A DNA stretch of 64,000 nt from Haladaptatus salinisoli (lineage in GTDB: Archaea > Halobacteriota > Halobacteria > Halobacteriales > Haladaptataceae), in the NCBI RefSeq assembly GCF_020614375.1, contig NZ_CP085330.1:475872-539871 (forward strand), in the 5' to 3' direction. The position numbers and the translations under genes were made by a program. Below, in pieces: positions 52,583 through 59,525 of the stretch; positions within the stretch are counted from its first letter, which is position 1, and the number at the start of each line of letters is the position of its first letter. The notes beneath the pieces are model-generated. The model did no database searches and was not told where the DNA came from. It saw nothing but the letters and a program-made list of their open reading frames with translations.

Positions 52583-53587
52583 ATGAAACTCGGGACAGGG
52601 CTGTTCACCTGCCAGCGACGCCCCGACGACGACCGTTCGATGACCGAGATCTACGACGAGATGCTGGAGATCGGGGCGGCCATCGACGCCGCCGGACTCG
52701 ACAGCGCGTGGGTGTCGGAACACCACTTCGCCGAGGACGGTTACCTCTCGGCGACGATGCCCTCCTTGGGCGCGCTGGCGACCCGCACCGAGAACGTCGA
52801 ACTCGGCACCTGCATCGCGCTCGCGCCGCTCTACGACGCGGTTCGCCTCGCGGAGGACGCCGCGACGGTCTCCCTGCTGGCCGACGGTCGCCTCACGCTC
52901 GGACTCGCCATCGGATCGAACCCCTGCGAGTTCGAGTCGTTCGGCGTTCCGCGAGAGGAGCGGGTCGAGCGGTTGACGGACGCGACGAACCTCCTACGAG
53001 CGGCGTGGTCGGACGGACCGCTCGACTACGACGCGGAGTTCCACGACGTGTCGCCCGACGCGACCGTGACGCCGAAACCCGAATCGCCGATACCCGTCAT
53101 GTTCGGCGGCGGGGTGAAACCCGCGGTCAGGCGGGCGGCCCGCGTGGCGGACGCGTGGTGCGCCCCCTCGTCGCTCTCCGTCGAGGGCGTCCGCAAGCGC
53201 AAGGAGGACATCGAACGCGTTCGGGAGGAGGAGGGAATCGACGGCGACTTCGAGGTGTACGTCCTCCAGCACGGGTTCGTCGCCGACTCGCGCGAGGAGG
53301 CGTGGGAGGCGATGAAACCCGGCTACTTCTACATCCAGCGCCGGTACGCCGAGATATTCTCCGGCGAATCGGTGCCCGAACTCGACGCCGAGCGAAAGGA
53401 GGAACTGAGGGAGCAGGCCATCTTCGGCACGCCCGAACAGGTCGCCGAGGAACTCGGGGAGTACCGCGACGCGCTGGGCGACGACGTCCACTTCATCCTC
53501 CGCACGTATCACCCCGGCATCGGCACCGACGCGATGGTCGAGTGCGTGGAGCGCCTCGGCGACGAGGTCGCCCCGCTCGTTCGATAG
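52583..53587 (+). CDS. Luciferase-like (LLM) flavin-dependent oxidoreductase
   Basis: 334 aa. The TIM-barrel of the bacterial luciferase family is recognised from DSAWVSEHHFAEDGYLSATM (start), VELGTCIALAPLYDAVRLAEDAA, GRLTLGLAIGSNPCEFESFG and the late FGTPEQVAEELGEYRD. It uses FMN or F420. Substrate unknown; no partner flavin reductase nearby. The ATG at 52583 is right after a promoter-like gap. Confidence 0.92.
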   Translation: MKLGTGLFTCQRRPDDDRSMTEIYDEMLEIGAAIDAAGLDSAWVSEHHFAEDGYLSATMPSLGALATRTENVELGTCIALAPLYDAVRLAEDAATVSLLADGRLTLGLAIGSNPCEFESFGVPREERVERLTDATNLLRAAWSDGPLDYDAEFHDVSPDATVTPKPESPIPVMFGGGVKPAVRRAARVADAWCAPSSLSVEGVRKRKEDIERVREEEGIDGDFEVYVLQHGFVADSREEAWEAMKPGYFYIQRRYAEIFSGESVPELDAERKEELREQAIFGTPEQVAEELGEYRDALGDDVHFILRTYHPGIGTDAMVECVERLGDEVAPLVR

Positions 53588-53771
53588 CTCCGCGTCGGTC
53601 GACCGAATTCGACGGACTCGCCGGACTCGCCGACGACACCCCACCGTTTCCGCTGTTCTACCGCCGTCCCGGGCGCGAGAAACGTCGAGCGGCGCGAACG
53701 GTTCAATTCCGCTCGCGGCGTTTCCGTCGTCACCGCGACGAAGTTTCCGTCCGGTGAGGCGACCGCCGGAA

Positions 53772-54522
53772 TCACCCGCTCGTCGGGGGGTCGTCGGCGC
53801 GGTCGAGGAGGTGTCGGAAGGCGCGAAGCGAGTTCGCCCCGTCGTCCGTCAGCGAGACGAACTTCTTGCGGCCGATCCGCGTCACTTCCACGTAGCCCCT
53901 CTCCGTCAACGGACGAACGACGTGCGAGTCGAGTAGCCTGTAGTACCCCTTCTCCGTCGTCACCTCCGACTCGGCGACGAACGGAAACGCCCGCTCGCGG
54001 ACTCCGTCGTCCGCTCGGCGATGTGGGCGAGAAACGCGACGTGGGTGTCCGACGGACGGTCGATGGGGTACGTGGGCAGGTCGAATATCTCCGCGACCTC
54101 CTCGTGCAGCGGGGCGTCCGGAATCCGCTCCCCGTCCGGACCGTAGTTCGGGCGGGCGTAGATGGGACGAGCGCCCGTCGCCATGCACGCTATCATCCCC
54201 GCGATGGCGGTGATCTTGCTCCCCGCCGAGAGGTTCACGTACACCTCGTCGTCCGCGGGTTCGCTTATCGATTCGACTATCGTCCCGAGCGTATCGTACA
54301 GGTCGAAGATGTCGCACGAGCGCCGTTCGAATTCGATCCGCTCGTTCGCGCGCAGTTCGTCGAGAGAGTCGGTCAGAAGCGAAATTTCCGCTCGCTTCCG
54401 CTGTACTCGACGGCGACGACGACGTCGGCTCTCCACTCCATCACCGGTTCGCGCAATCGGGCGTACTCGAACCCCAGCGGGACTATCTGTACCCGGTTCG
54501 GAACCGACGAAGGCGGAGTCAT
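53772..54522 (-). pseudogene. HFX_2341-type regulator (CARF-like + winged HTH) broken by two frameshifts
   Basis: Three frames joined give a protein of about 247 aa: MTPPSSVPNRVQIVPLGFEY and MEWRADVVVAVEYSGSE; then LLTDSLDELRANERIEFERR, YVNLSAGSKITAIAGMIACM and IFDLPTYPIDRPSDTHVAF; then VRERAFPFVAESEVTTEKGY and YRLLDSHVVRPLTERGYVEV to the stop. The first part resembles the Rossmann-like CARF/DUF6293 domain (NLSAGSK), the end a winged helix. Shifts fall near 54395-54405 and near 54005-54012. Either a decayed gene or sequence errors. Promoter: see 54542-54586. Confidence 0.85.
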
Positions 54523-54541
54523 ACCTCGTCTGATTCCACTT

Positions 54542-54586
54542 CTATAAACTACATTTCGCCATATTATTCTGGCGGGTAATTTATAG
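54542..54586. promoter_or_regulatory. Nested inverted repeat and TATA element upstream of the HFX_2341-type gene
   Basis: Outer arms CTATAAA (54542-54548) and TTTATAG (54580-54586), inner arms CGCCA/TGGCG around tattattc. On the minus strand gtagtttataga (centre about 24 bp before the ATG at 54522) is a good TATA box for a leaderless transcript. The element also follows the stop of the small gene at 54604, so it may act as terminator too. Confidence 0.55.
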
Positions 54587-54603
54587 GTTGAGTCAGCATC
54601 CAC

Positions 54604-54831
54604 TTAGCGCCACGCCTTGAGACGAGCGAGCAACCGGGGTAACCCAGACGCAGCACCAGCTGCACCAGCGAGGAGTAACAAGAGAGAAACCGCGGACACG
54701 ACCCATCTGGCTTTTCCTTTGAGGCGTGGTCTGAGACCAAGCGCAAGCACGACGCCAATCGTGAGGAACCAGTCATCGAACCGTTCGAGAAATCCACGAA
54801 CACCCGATGGTGAGTTTGTATCTGTGGTCAT
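54604..54831 (-). CDS. Small two-helix membrane protein of the small-gene island
   Basis: 75 aa from the ATG at 54831 (MTTDTNSPSGVRG). Two hydrophobic stretches are visible (WFLTIGVVLALGL and WVVSAVSLLLLLAGAAGAAS) separated by a basic loop RPRLKGKAR. Such short membrane proteins are common in haloarchaeal viruses and plasmids. It is the last gene of the minus-strand series. Confidence 0.7.
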   Translation of the reverse strand: MTTDTNSPSGVRGFLERFDDWFLTIGVVLALGLRPRLKGKARWVVSAVSLLLLLAGAAGAASGLPRLLARLKAWR

Positions 54832-54900
54832 GATGGAAACCGGTCGTCTGACCGGATAGCCCCATCGACGACACCCCAAATTAATGGGGTAGATGTGGGC

Positions 54901-55041
54901 TTAGAGCCCGAGCGTCCGAAGGGCAACGACCAACGCCGTGATGATTTTCACGACGCGCCAGATGATTTGTGTGACCAAATCAGTCAGTTCGAGTCGTCGT
55001 CTTCGGGCGTCTTGGTCGTCTTGGGGTTTTGATGAGGTCAT
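54901..55041 (-). CDS. 46-aa single-helix protein of the small-gene island
   Basis: Translation from the ATG at 55041: MTSSKPQDDQDARRRRLELT, then DLVTQIIWRVVKIITALVVA and a short tail ending LGL. A polar, charged head followed by one amphipathic or membrane helix. The start codon lies inside the palindrome at 55031-55055. The gap to the next gene is 69 bp. Too short for homology by eye. Confidence 0.6.
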   Translation of the reverse strand: MTSSKPQDDQDARRRRLELTDLVTQIIWRVVKIITALVVALRTLGL

Positions 55042-55196
55042 TAAATGACCTCATCTATAGGTATGCACTACCTCTACTTAATACTTATCATTTTTTTGTT
55101 ACTTATGGGGAAGAATTCGGCGGTAGATTTTCATACCTGCCCAATGTAGATACACTTGGGTTTTGATGAGGTCAGCTCGCGGGCGGACCCCGCGAG
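55024..55196. repeat. Palindrome, 17-bp direct repeats and hairpin within the island
   Basis: A perfect 12-bp-arm palindrome GATGAGGTCATT-a-AATGACCTCATC lies at 55031-55055. The 17-mer gggttttgatgaggtca occurs at 55024-55040 and again at 55158-55174, same orientation. The second copy is followed by a GC-rich hairpin, ctcgcggg (55176-55183) with cccgcgag (55189-55196). The ~115 bp between copies are very AT-rich. This layout could be an origin, a regulatory region or the scar of an element. Confidence 0.65.
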
Positions 55197-55266
55197 TCTT
55201 CATCCACAAGTTTGCTGAGATGCATCTGTCTTCGTGGGTTGCCGCCAGTTACTCGTCGAGAAGGGA

Positions 55267-55473
55267 TTACTGAATCCGAGACAGGACTACATCACACCTA
55301 GGACACTGTTCTTCGTCGGTGGAATATTTGACGTTCAACTCTTTCTCGCCGGGGTATCGCGTTCCACAATCGGGGCAGACAACGCTGGTTTCGTTATATT
55401 TCGACGGTGGACCGTAGGGATCGTCGCTCTTGACGTGTGTCCAAGGCTTCTTCTCAATTTCCTTTTGTGTCAT
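55267..55473 (-). CDS. Small zinc-ribbon protein of the island
   Basis: 68 aa. Two CxxC knuckles, CPDC (C33, C36) and CPRC (C57, C60), 20 residues apart, form a likely zinc ribbon. The rest is polar (WTHVKSDDPYGPPSKY). Gap to the next upstream gene is 61 bp. Zinc binding is well supported by pattern; function unknown. Confidence 0.75.
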   Translation of the reverse strand: MTQKEIEKKPWTHVKSDDPYGPPSKYNETSVVCPDCGTRYPGEKELNVKYSTDEEQCPRCDVVLSRIQ

Positions 55474-55534
55474 TTTGTCTCATCACCGCTTGTGAGTGGA
55501 CTGGTAAATACTTTCCCTACTTGGGAAGTGCGTA

Positions 55535-55849
55535 TCATCTACTGAACAGCCTCCCCGATGTGAGATTGATTCTCGTGATGATGTGAACCGTTTCCGCGAG
55601 TAGTTCGCGCAGCGCACCTTCTCGCAGGATGAGGTGAATTGCCGTGACGAAAAGCCAAGCGGGGAAGACGAAGTTCGCCACGATCCCCGCAGGAGCAAGG
55701 AAGACGATGTTCTCACCGATAGCTTCGACAACCAGGACGGTATAGAAGAACGCTACCAGCACGAGAAATCCACCGTAGATAATCGGCGTTTGGGGGCGTG
55801 TGCTTTTGAACCAGTGCAGGATTCGTCCGGGAGACTTCTCACTCCTCAT
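55535..55849 (-). CDS. Membrane protein of the island
   Basis: 104 aa from the ATG at 55849, which overlaps the stop of the 46-aa gene upstream by three bases. Two or three helices (PIIYGGFLVLVAFFYTVLVV, NIVFLAPAGIVANFVFPAWLFV). The C-terminal part (LLAETVHIITRI) is amphipathic. No family recognised. Confidence 0.72.
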   Translation of the reverse strand: MRSEKSPGRILHWFKSTRPQTPIIYGGFLVLVAFFYTVLVVEAIGENIVFLAPAGIVANFVFPAWLFVTAIHLILREGALRELLAETVHIITRINLTSGRLFSR

Positions 55850-55986
55850 GGACGTCCACCTTGGTCCTCCGTTCTGGTATCGTCGCAGTACATGCAACGG
55901 TACACGTCGTCTGCATCGTCCCAGTGGTAGGCGTGGGGACACGTGGCCAAAGGGCGATGAATCACCGTCTCGTACTCAGCAGTCAT
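55846..55986 (-). CDS. 46-aa zinc-finger protein of the island
   Basis: Translation from the ATG at 55986 reads MTAEYETVIHRPLATCPHAY then HWDDADDVYRCMYCDDTRTE and DQGGRP. C16 with His (H18 or H21) and CMYC (C31, C34) suit a zinc site. Its start overlaps the stop of the 74-aa gene by four bases (ATGA) and its stop overlaps the next ATG, so all three are translationally coupled. Confidence 0.75.
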   Translation of the reverse strand: MTAEYETVIHRPLATCPHAYHWDDADDVYRCMYCDDTRTEDQGGRP

Positions 55987-56207
55987 GGCGTATCGACCGC
56001 CATATTCAGTTCTGCCGCTGCTTCGGTGAGGCCGTCTACGCCTTCCTTCCCGATTTCGACTGCTGTCATTCCGTCGTGTCCGTGTATTTCGAGAACCAGG
56101 TCGCCACCTTCGGCAGGGTAGCGAAGAACGAATCCGTCGAACTCGCCTTCACACACGACGCATTGGCGACCGAGATCCACACCGTGCAGGATACCCTTCG
56201 AAGACAT
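55983..56207 (-). CDS. 74-aa CxxC protein, first gene of the island
   Basis: From the ATG at 56207: MSSKGILHGVDLGRQCVVCE with C16 and C19, then FDGFVLRYPAEGGDLVLEIH and a helix (GLTEAAAELNMAV). An upstream frame extension to 56246 is possible but less likely. One CxxC pair would need a partner for a full zinc site. Overlaps the following gene by four bases. Confidence 0.72.
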   Translation of the reverse strand: MSSKGILHGVDLGRQCVVCEGEFDGFVLRYPAEGGDLVLEIHGHDGMTAVEIGKEGVDGLTEAAAELNMAVDTP

Positions 56208-56282
56208 ATCACACCACCCGCGAGGTACGGCGTTCGGACCCGGCACCGTCCAGATAGATATAGCGAAATGCGATATACCAGT

Positions 56283-56717
56283 TCACGTCGCCAGCAGAAC
56301 GACGGCCCCGACCGCCAATCCGATTCCCGCCACGTCGCGCACGTCCACCGATTCGCCGAGGAAGACGACGCCCATGACGGCGGCGACGACGAAGTAGAGC
56401 GCGGTGACCGTCGTGGCGACGGCGGTGTTCCCGCGCTGCAGGGCGGCGTAGTAGCTTATCGACCCGACTCCGGAGAAGAGACCGCCCACGACCGCGAACG
56501 CGACGCCCGACCCGGCGAGCGACACCGACCCCGACTGCGCCGCGATGTAGGCGAGCGCGACGCCGACGCCCACCGCGTAAGAGACGGCCATCGACACCTC
56601 GGGCGCGAGCGTTCGAGTGGAGAAGTCGGCGAACAGCGCCCACGCACCCCACGAGACCATCCCGACCAGCGCGAAGAGTACCGCGGTTCGAACCATGTTC
56701 TGGGCAACGTCCTGCAA
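56283..56717 (-). CDS. EamA-domain (DMT-like) membrane protein, single domain
   Basis: 144 aa from 56717, or 137 aa from the ATG at 56696. One EamA unit with five helices; the signatures are FALVGMVSWGAWALFADF at the start, SYAVGVGVALAYI in the middle and ALYFVVAAVMGVVFLGESV with ESV-type ends. Full DMT exporters have two such units, so it probably works as a homodimer. Substrate unknown. Confidence 0.85.
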   Translation of the reverse strand: MQDVAQNMVRTAVLFALVGMVSWGAWALFADFSTRTLAPEVSMAVSYAVGVGVALAYIAAQSGSVSLAGSGVAFAVVGGLFSGVGSISYYAALQRGNTAVATTVTALYFVVAAVMGVVFLGESVDVRDVAGIGLAVGAVVLLAT

Positions 56718-56830
56718 GGGGGAATCGGTTCGGATTCCGGCGGAGCAGGCGGGAGCTACCGGCGTTCAGGTGCGCCCTGTTCCGAGCGCAGTCGCGGCAT
56801 AACAAACTCGGTCGTCGGCGACCATCGCGC

Positions 56831-58174
56831 ATGATACGCACTGCGACACTCGTGTTCGTCGTGCTCGTCGCGTCCTGTGCGGGGGTCACGGCCCTGTTCG
56901 GGAGCGCGGTCGAGGCGCAGGCGGAATCGGAACCGACCGAACGCTGGAACCGAACCTACGGCGGTTCGGGCGACGACATCTTCGCCGACATCGCCCGGAC
57001 CGAAGACGGCGGCTACGTCCTCGCCGGGGAGACGGAGCGGTCCGGCACCGGAATCGACGGCTGGGTCGTGAAGATAGGTCCGGACGGCGAACCCGAGTGG
57101 GAACGGACGCTCAGCGGGCCAGGAACCGACAGGCTGTACTCGGTCGTCGCGACGGACGACGGATACGTAGTCGCCGGGCGAACCGACCGCGACGGACGGG
57201 CGCGGGGATGGGTGGTCGAACTCGGCCCCGACGGCGCGACGCGGAACGAGCGAACGCCCGGCGTCGGCGCGTTCTACGGGGTGGAACGCGCCGGCGAGGG
57301 GTACGTCCTCGCCGGGTGGACGCGGGGCGACTCCGGCGTCGCGGGATGGCTCCTGAAGTTCGACGGGTCGGGTTCGAGGGCGTGGGAGCGAACCTACGCC
57401 GCACCGGACGGCTACTCGGCGGGGCGGCTGAAGGCCGTCGTTCCGGCGTCGAACGGCTACTTCCTCGCCGGCGAAGTCGAAGGCGAGAGTCAGGACGCGT
57501 GGGCGCTACGGGTCGGAGACGGCGGGGAGCGACGCTGGCAGCGGACGCGCGGCGGCGCGGCCAGGGAAGCCATCTGGGCCGCGACGGGCGGCGACGACGG
57601 AATCGTGCTCGCGGGCGAGTCCGAGAGCGGCGACTCCCGCGACGGCTGGGCGCTTCGATACGACGCGAACGGGAAACTCGCGTGGGAAGAGCGATACGGC
57701 GGGGAGCGCGACGACTGGCTCGACTCGGCCATGCGAACGGAGGACGGGGGATACCTGTTCACCGGCGGTACGTTGACGGGAGGAATCGGCAGTGCAGACG
57801 GATACGTCGTGAAAACGGGGCCCGACGGGCGCGTCGGGCGGGAGACGACCCTCGGAAGCACCTCGTGGGACAAGCCGTGGCCCGCGATTCGGGCGCACGA
57901 CGGCGGCTACCTCCTCGCGGGGCAGACCGGCGGCTTCGGCGCGGCGGGGATGGACGGCTGGGTGCTCCACCTCGGTTCGGACGGACAGGGTTCCGATTCG
58001 GCGAGAACGACCGAGGAGGGCGACGGGGCGACCGGGTCGGGGGCGACGAAGGGCGAGCGAACGGACGGAACGACGCCGGACGGGAAATCGAGCCTCCCCG
58101 GATTCACAGGCCCACTGGCGCTCGTCGCGCTAGCGCTCTCGGTGCTCCTCTGGCGGGCGCGCTCGAAGGAGTGA
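56831..58174 (+). CDS. Secreted beta-propeller protein with PGF-CTERM-like anchor
   Basis: 447 aa. Signal peptide (about 1-28) and repeated blades of the type WNRTYGGSGDDIFADIARTE, DGGYVLAGETERSG and DGWVVKIGPDGEPEWERT, about eight copies with the W-x-R-T-Y-G-G and D-G-G-Y-x-L-A-G pattern. The C-terminus has a TS/G-rich linker then PGFTGPLALVALALSVLLW and a basic tail, matching the PGF-CTERM signal for archaeosortase-dependent surface anchoring. Binds an unknown partner at the cell surface. Confidence 0.88.
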   Translation: MIRTATLVFVVLVASCAGVTALFGSAVEAQAESEPTERWNRTYGGSGDDIFADIARTEDGGYVLAGETERSGTGIDGWVVKIGPDGEPEWERTLSGPGTDRLYSVVATDDGYVVAGRTDRDGRARGWVVELGPDGATRNERTPGVGAFYGVERAGEGYVLAGWTRGDSGVAGWLLKFDGSGSRAWERTYAAPDGYSAGRLKAVVPASNGYFLAGEVEGESQDAWALRVGDGGERRWQRTRGGAAREAIWAATGGDDGIVLAGESESGDSRDGWALRYDANGKLAWEERYGGERDDWLDSAMRTEDGGYLFTGGTLTGGIGSADGYVVKTGPDGRVGRETTLGSTSWDKPWPAIRAHDGGYLLAGQTGGFGAAGMDGWVLHLGSDGQGSDSARTTEEGDGATGSGATKGERTDGTTPDGKSSLPGFTGPLALVALALSVLLWRARSKE

Positions 58175-58414
58175 GGCCGGTCGCCCGCCCTCGTATCCCG
58201 CGCTTCGGGCGGCGAAGTCGGACGTCGGGTCGAGAATCGCGGGGCCGAGATGTTTTCGGTGGGCGACCTCCGCTCGGCGGGCGCGGAAAATAATTGTTCC
58301 TTTTCATGATAGTCAGTCAAGTAGAATGATCTGTTGCTTTTAATTATAATCGAGGTTCTTTTATCCTTGTAACCAGTCTGCCCCATCATCCGAACAGTAC
58401 TGGTACGTGAGACT

Positions 58415-58741
58415 ATGAGAGAAGAGCAACTGACAGAGCGGGTGTCGGAACTCGACCGCGACGAGTGCGCGGCGTATCGAATCAAGAGGGGTGACGACGA
58501 TATTAGCACGCGGATAATTCGGGGAGTTGAGGACATCGTGGGGCCCGACGAGGACAACACTGCGTGGCTCTACGACAGCATCGATCCGGACGCGCTCGAC
58601 ACAATCTTCAGCCCAAAACATGACGGAACGCCGCGGGACGACGGAAAGGTCGTCTTTACCGCCCGTAACTGCGAGATTTCCGTCCGCGGTAACGGCGAGA
58701 TAACGGTGTACGTGCCGAGGAACGACGACCCCGAGGAGTGA
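58415..58741 (+). CDS. HalOD1 output-domain protein
   Basis: 108 aa. After a polar head, STRIIRGVEDIVGPDEDNTA and LYDSIDPDALDTIF then VVFTARNCEISVRGNGEITV match the HalOD1 pattern seen also at 42271. A second stand-alone copy; no receiver domain in frame. An AT-rich stretch with taattataatcg at about 58340-58350 probably includes its promoter. Confidence 0.85.
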   Translation: MREEQLTERVSELDRDECAAYRIKRGDDDISTRIIRGVEDIVGPDEDNTAWLYDSIDPDALDTIFSPKHDGTPRDDGKVVFTARNCEISVRGNGEITVYVPRNDDPEE

Positions 58742-58801
58742 CCGGACCGATTTCGAAACGGTATTAGTGGTGCGCTCACGAGTCGCGGTAAGGGCCGATT
58801 G

Positions 58802-59038
58802 ATGACCGACGAAGCGACCGTTTCCTTCCGAGAACTGTGCCGCGAACTGCCGGCACAGACCGCTCTGTTCAGTTTCGGCCCCGTGGCGCTCGGGGCCGCC
58901 CAGTTATGGAACGGCTACTCGCACGAAACGGCACTCACGTTTCACGCACTGTTCGCGCTCGTCATGGTCGGATTCGCCGTGCTCGTCACCCGCTACCACC
59001 TCGCCGCGTTTCGGCTGAAGAAACTGGAACGGAGTTAG
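58802..59038 (+). CDS. Small two-helix membrane protein
   Basis: 78 aa from the ATG at 58802. Hydrophobic helices near 21-38 (TALFSFGPVALGAAQL) and 44-64 (TFHALFALVMVGFAVLV), then a basic tail (RLKKLERS). It overlaps the SPW-repeat gene tail-to-tail by four bases. No family recognised. Confidence 0.6.
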   Translation: MTDEATVSFRELCRELPAQTALFSFGPVALGAAQLWNGYSHETALTFHALFALVMVGFAVLVTRYHLAAFRLKKLERS

Positions 59039-59451
59039 GTGGTTCCCGCGGTCGCGCCGGTTCTCGTTCCTCGGCCGGCGTAGGCGTTGTACCCGGCGAT
59101 GACGGCGACGATGACTCCCGAGATGACGTCGCTCCAGAACGCCTCGCCCACGGCCATGACGAACGGCACGAGTATCATCCACAGTCCCAGCAGCGCGACG
59201 AACGACGAACTGCCGACGCTGGCGGAAAGCCCCTTCGACATGCGGTAGTAGTTGTATCCCGCGACGAGGAAGATGGCGGCCCCGATGATGAGGTTGTTCC
59301 AGTAACTCGCGACGGACATCGTCGGGTAGATGAACGCCGAGATGAATATCCACGCGCCGACCAGCGATACGAAGCCGCTCAGCCACCGCAGGTTCGACTC
59401 CCCGGTGTCGGTCGTCCGCGTCGTTTGCTCCCTAGTTTCAGTTTCACTCAT
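59035..59451 (-). CDS. SPW-repeat membrane protein
   Basis: 138 aa from the ATG at 59451. Four helices in two similar halves: LRWLSGFVSLVGAWIFISAF and YWNNLIIGAAIFLVAGYNYY, then LGLWMILVPFVM and WSDVISGVIVAVIAGYNAYA. The repeated W-N/D...G-x-x-x-x-x-A-G-Y-N pattern is the SPW repeat. Function unknown. Confidence 0.82.
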   Translation of the reverse strand: MSETETREQTTRTTDTGESNLRWLSGFVSLVGAWIFISAFIYPTMSVASYWNNLIIGAAIFLVAGYNYYRMSKGLSASVGSSSFVALLGLWMILVPFVMAVGEAFWSDVISGVIVAVIAGYNAYAGRGTRTGATAGTT

Positions 59452-59525
59452 CGATTTTTTCCTCCGAGCGGAGGTAGGCCGAGCGGGCGAATAAGTAGCG
59501 CGACCGTTCAAGAACTAATGAACCA

